Positions 5,869 through 6,550 of a stretch of 6,550 nt of DNA are shown here, piece after piece. Position 1 is the first letter of the stretch. Every line of letters begins with the position of its first letter. The position numbers were made by a program, and so were the translations under genes. The notes under the pieces are model-generated. The model had not been told where the DNA came from. It was given only the letters and a program-made list of their open reading frames with translations, and searched no databases. This stretch comes from an uncultured Collinsella sp. (lineage in GTDB: Bacteria > Actinomycetota > Coriobacteriia > Coriobacteriales > Coriobacteriaceae), in contig URAQ01000096.1 in NCBI GenBank assembly GCA_900545875.1, forward strand, positions 1-6,550. Reading direction: 5' to 3'.

Positions 5869-6471
5869 ATGGGCATCTTTAAGAACGATGACCAAAAATC
5901 GAGCCAGTTTGGATTTGACGAGAAAAGCATGGCGGGCAAAGCCGTCAAGGCCGTACGCTGGATTTACGCCATCACGGGCGTCTTGGCGCTCGTCGCCGGC
6001 ATCGCACTGCTGTTTGCGCCCGCCAAGTCCCTCGTCTTCCTAACGACCGTCTTGGGCTTCTACTTTGTGATCACGGCCGCGATCAGGCTGTTTACCGCTG
6101 TTTTCGAGCCACTGCTGCCCACCGGCTGGCGCGTGACGAGCATCATCTCCAACCTACTCATTATCTTGGGCGGCGTCATAATCCTGCGCAACCAGGCCTT
6201 CTCGACCGCGACGCTCACCACGATTGTGGTTATCGTGGCCGGCTTTGGCTGGATCGTCGAAGGTGTCATGTCCATTCTGGAGTCTGAGCTTTCGTCCAAC
6301 CGTGCCCTCGCCATCCTGAGCGGCGCGCTCTCCATCATCGCCGGCATGTTCGTGTTTATCTATCCGCTGTGGTCGGCCAAGATGCTCGTCATCTTTAGCG
6401 GCGCCGCACTGCTGGTGTTTGGCGTAACGCTGATTGTTCGCGCTATTCAATTTGGCAAACTGGTGCACTAG
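5869..6471 (+). CDS. HdeD/DUF308 family membrane protein, six helices
   Basis: A 200-residue integral membrane protein. After a hydrophilic N-terminal stretch (1-29) there are six predicted transmembrane segments at about 31-50, 54-78, 88-106, 113-137, 146-166 and 170-191, arranged as three repeated helix pairs. This layout is typical of DUF308 (HdeD) proteins: two-helix repeats with small residues and motifs such as GVLALVAGIALLFAP (37-51) and GALSIIAGMFVFIYP (152-166). E. coli HdeD is associated with acid resistance, but the biochemical role of the family is unclear and should not be carried over. The start is firm, with AAGGAG at 5858-5863 and a 5-nt spacer. The next gene begins directly after the TAG, so the two are probably translationally coupled. 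No signal peptide beyond the first helix. Confidence 0.88.
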   Translation: MGIFKNDDQKSSQFGFDEKSMAGKAVKAVRWIYAITGVLALVAGIALLFAPAKSLVFLTTVLGFYFVITAAIRLFTAVFEPLLPTGWRVTSIISNLLIILGGVIILRNQAFSTATLTTIVVIVAGFGWIVEGVMSILESELSSNRALAILSGALSIIAGMFVFIYPLWSAKMLVIFSGAALLVFGVTLIVRAIQFGKLVH

Positions 6472-6550
6472 ATGCCGCGAACGCTCTTTATTGATGCAGA
6501 CGCCTGCCCGGTCACGCGCGAGTCGATTGACTGCGCGCGGCGGGCGGGCG
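6472..6550 (+). CDS. YaiI/YqxD family (UPF0178) protein, 5' end (partial)
   Basis: The ATG follows the HdeD TAG with no gap, and the reading frame is open to the window edge (26 codons). The first residues, MPRTLFIDADACPVTRESID, carry the DADACPV motif that marks the N-terminus of the UPF0178 (YaiI/YqxD, DUF188) family, a PIN-like fold of unknown function in which the Asp residues are proposed metal ligands. Typical members have about 150 residues, so most of it lies outside. No proper ribosome site precedes the ATG: GGTG at 6462-6465 is the best candidate. Translation therefore probably depends on termination of the HdeD gene. Confidence 0.82.
   Translation, partial: MPRTLFIDADACPVTRESIDCARRAG

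Noticed and set aside
5677..5895. A 72-codon minus-strand frame across the divergent intergenic region.
   Set aside because: It starts inside the HdeD gene on the opposite strand, has a weak start context and no recognisable motif. A promoter region is more likely here.

Overview
The window is a compact, GC-rich (about 60% or more) bacterial chromosome segment with dense genes, strong AAGGAG-type ribosome binding sites and short intergenic gaps. The serine dehydrogenase is of the short 'clostridial' type while the codon use is GC-rich. Together these suggest a Coriobacteriia actinobacterium, most likely Collinsella or a close relative. This placement is my inference from sequence style and recalled homologues, not a search result. 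I see no tRNA, rRNA, CRISPR array, insertion sequence or phage gene. It reads as ordinary core chromosome.

Layout. (1) Positions 1-1433, plus strand: the 3' end of serC and a complete serA, the first two steps of phosphoserine synthesis, closed by a strong rho-independent terminator (1496-1532) preceded by a second perfect hairpin. (2) Positions 1611-3554, plus strand: an M20 metallopeptidase/deacylase and a shortened DUF1015-like protein, 39 nt apart, ending in a hairpin (3602-3640) shared with the convergent operon. (3) Positions 5633 down to 3684, minus strand: a nitroreductase, then two paralogous histidine-phosphatase (phosphoglycerate-mutase-like) proteins in tandem. A palindromic hairpin lies between the nitroreductase and the first phosphatase. 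(4) Positions 5869-6550, plus strand: a six-helix HdeD/DUF308 membrane protein, followed with no gap between stop and start by the first codons of a YaiI/YqxD (UPF0178) protein that runs off the window.

How the genes may work together. SerA and SerC turn 3-phosphoglycerate into phosphoserine. The final phosphatase (classical SerB) is not in the window, but two histidine phosphatases lie on the other strand just beyond the DUF1015-like gene. Some metal-independent phosphoserine phosphatases belong to exactly that superfamily, so one of the pair is a candidate for the missing step; this is a hypothesis. The DUF1015 family is, as I recall, a frequent neighbour of serC-serA in Firmicutes. The copy here appears to have lost the family's hallmark motif and its C-terminal part. 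No clearly novel multi-gene system is visible. The points most worth following are the degenerate DUF1015 protein, the altered SerA active site, the tandem phosphatases and the intergenic palindrome at 4895-4929.
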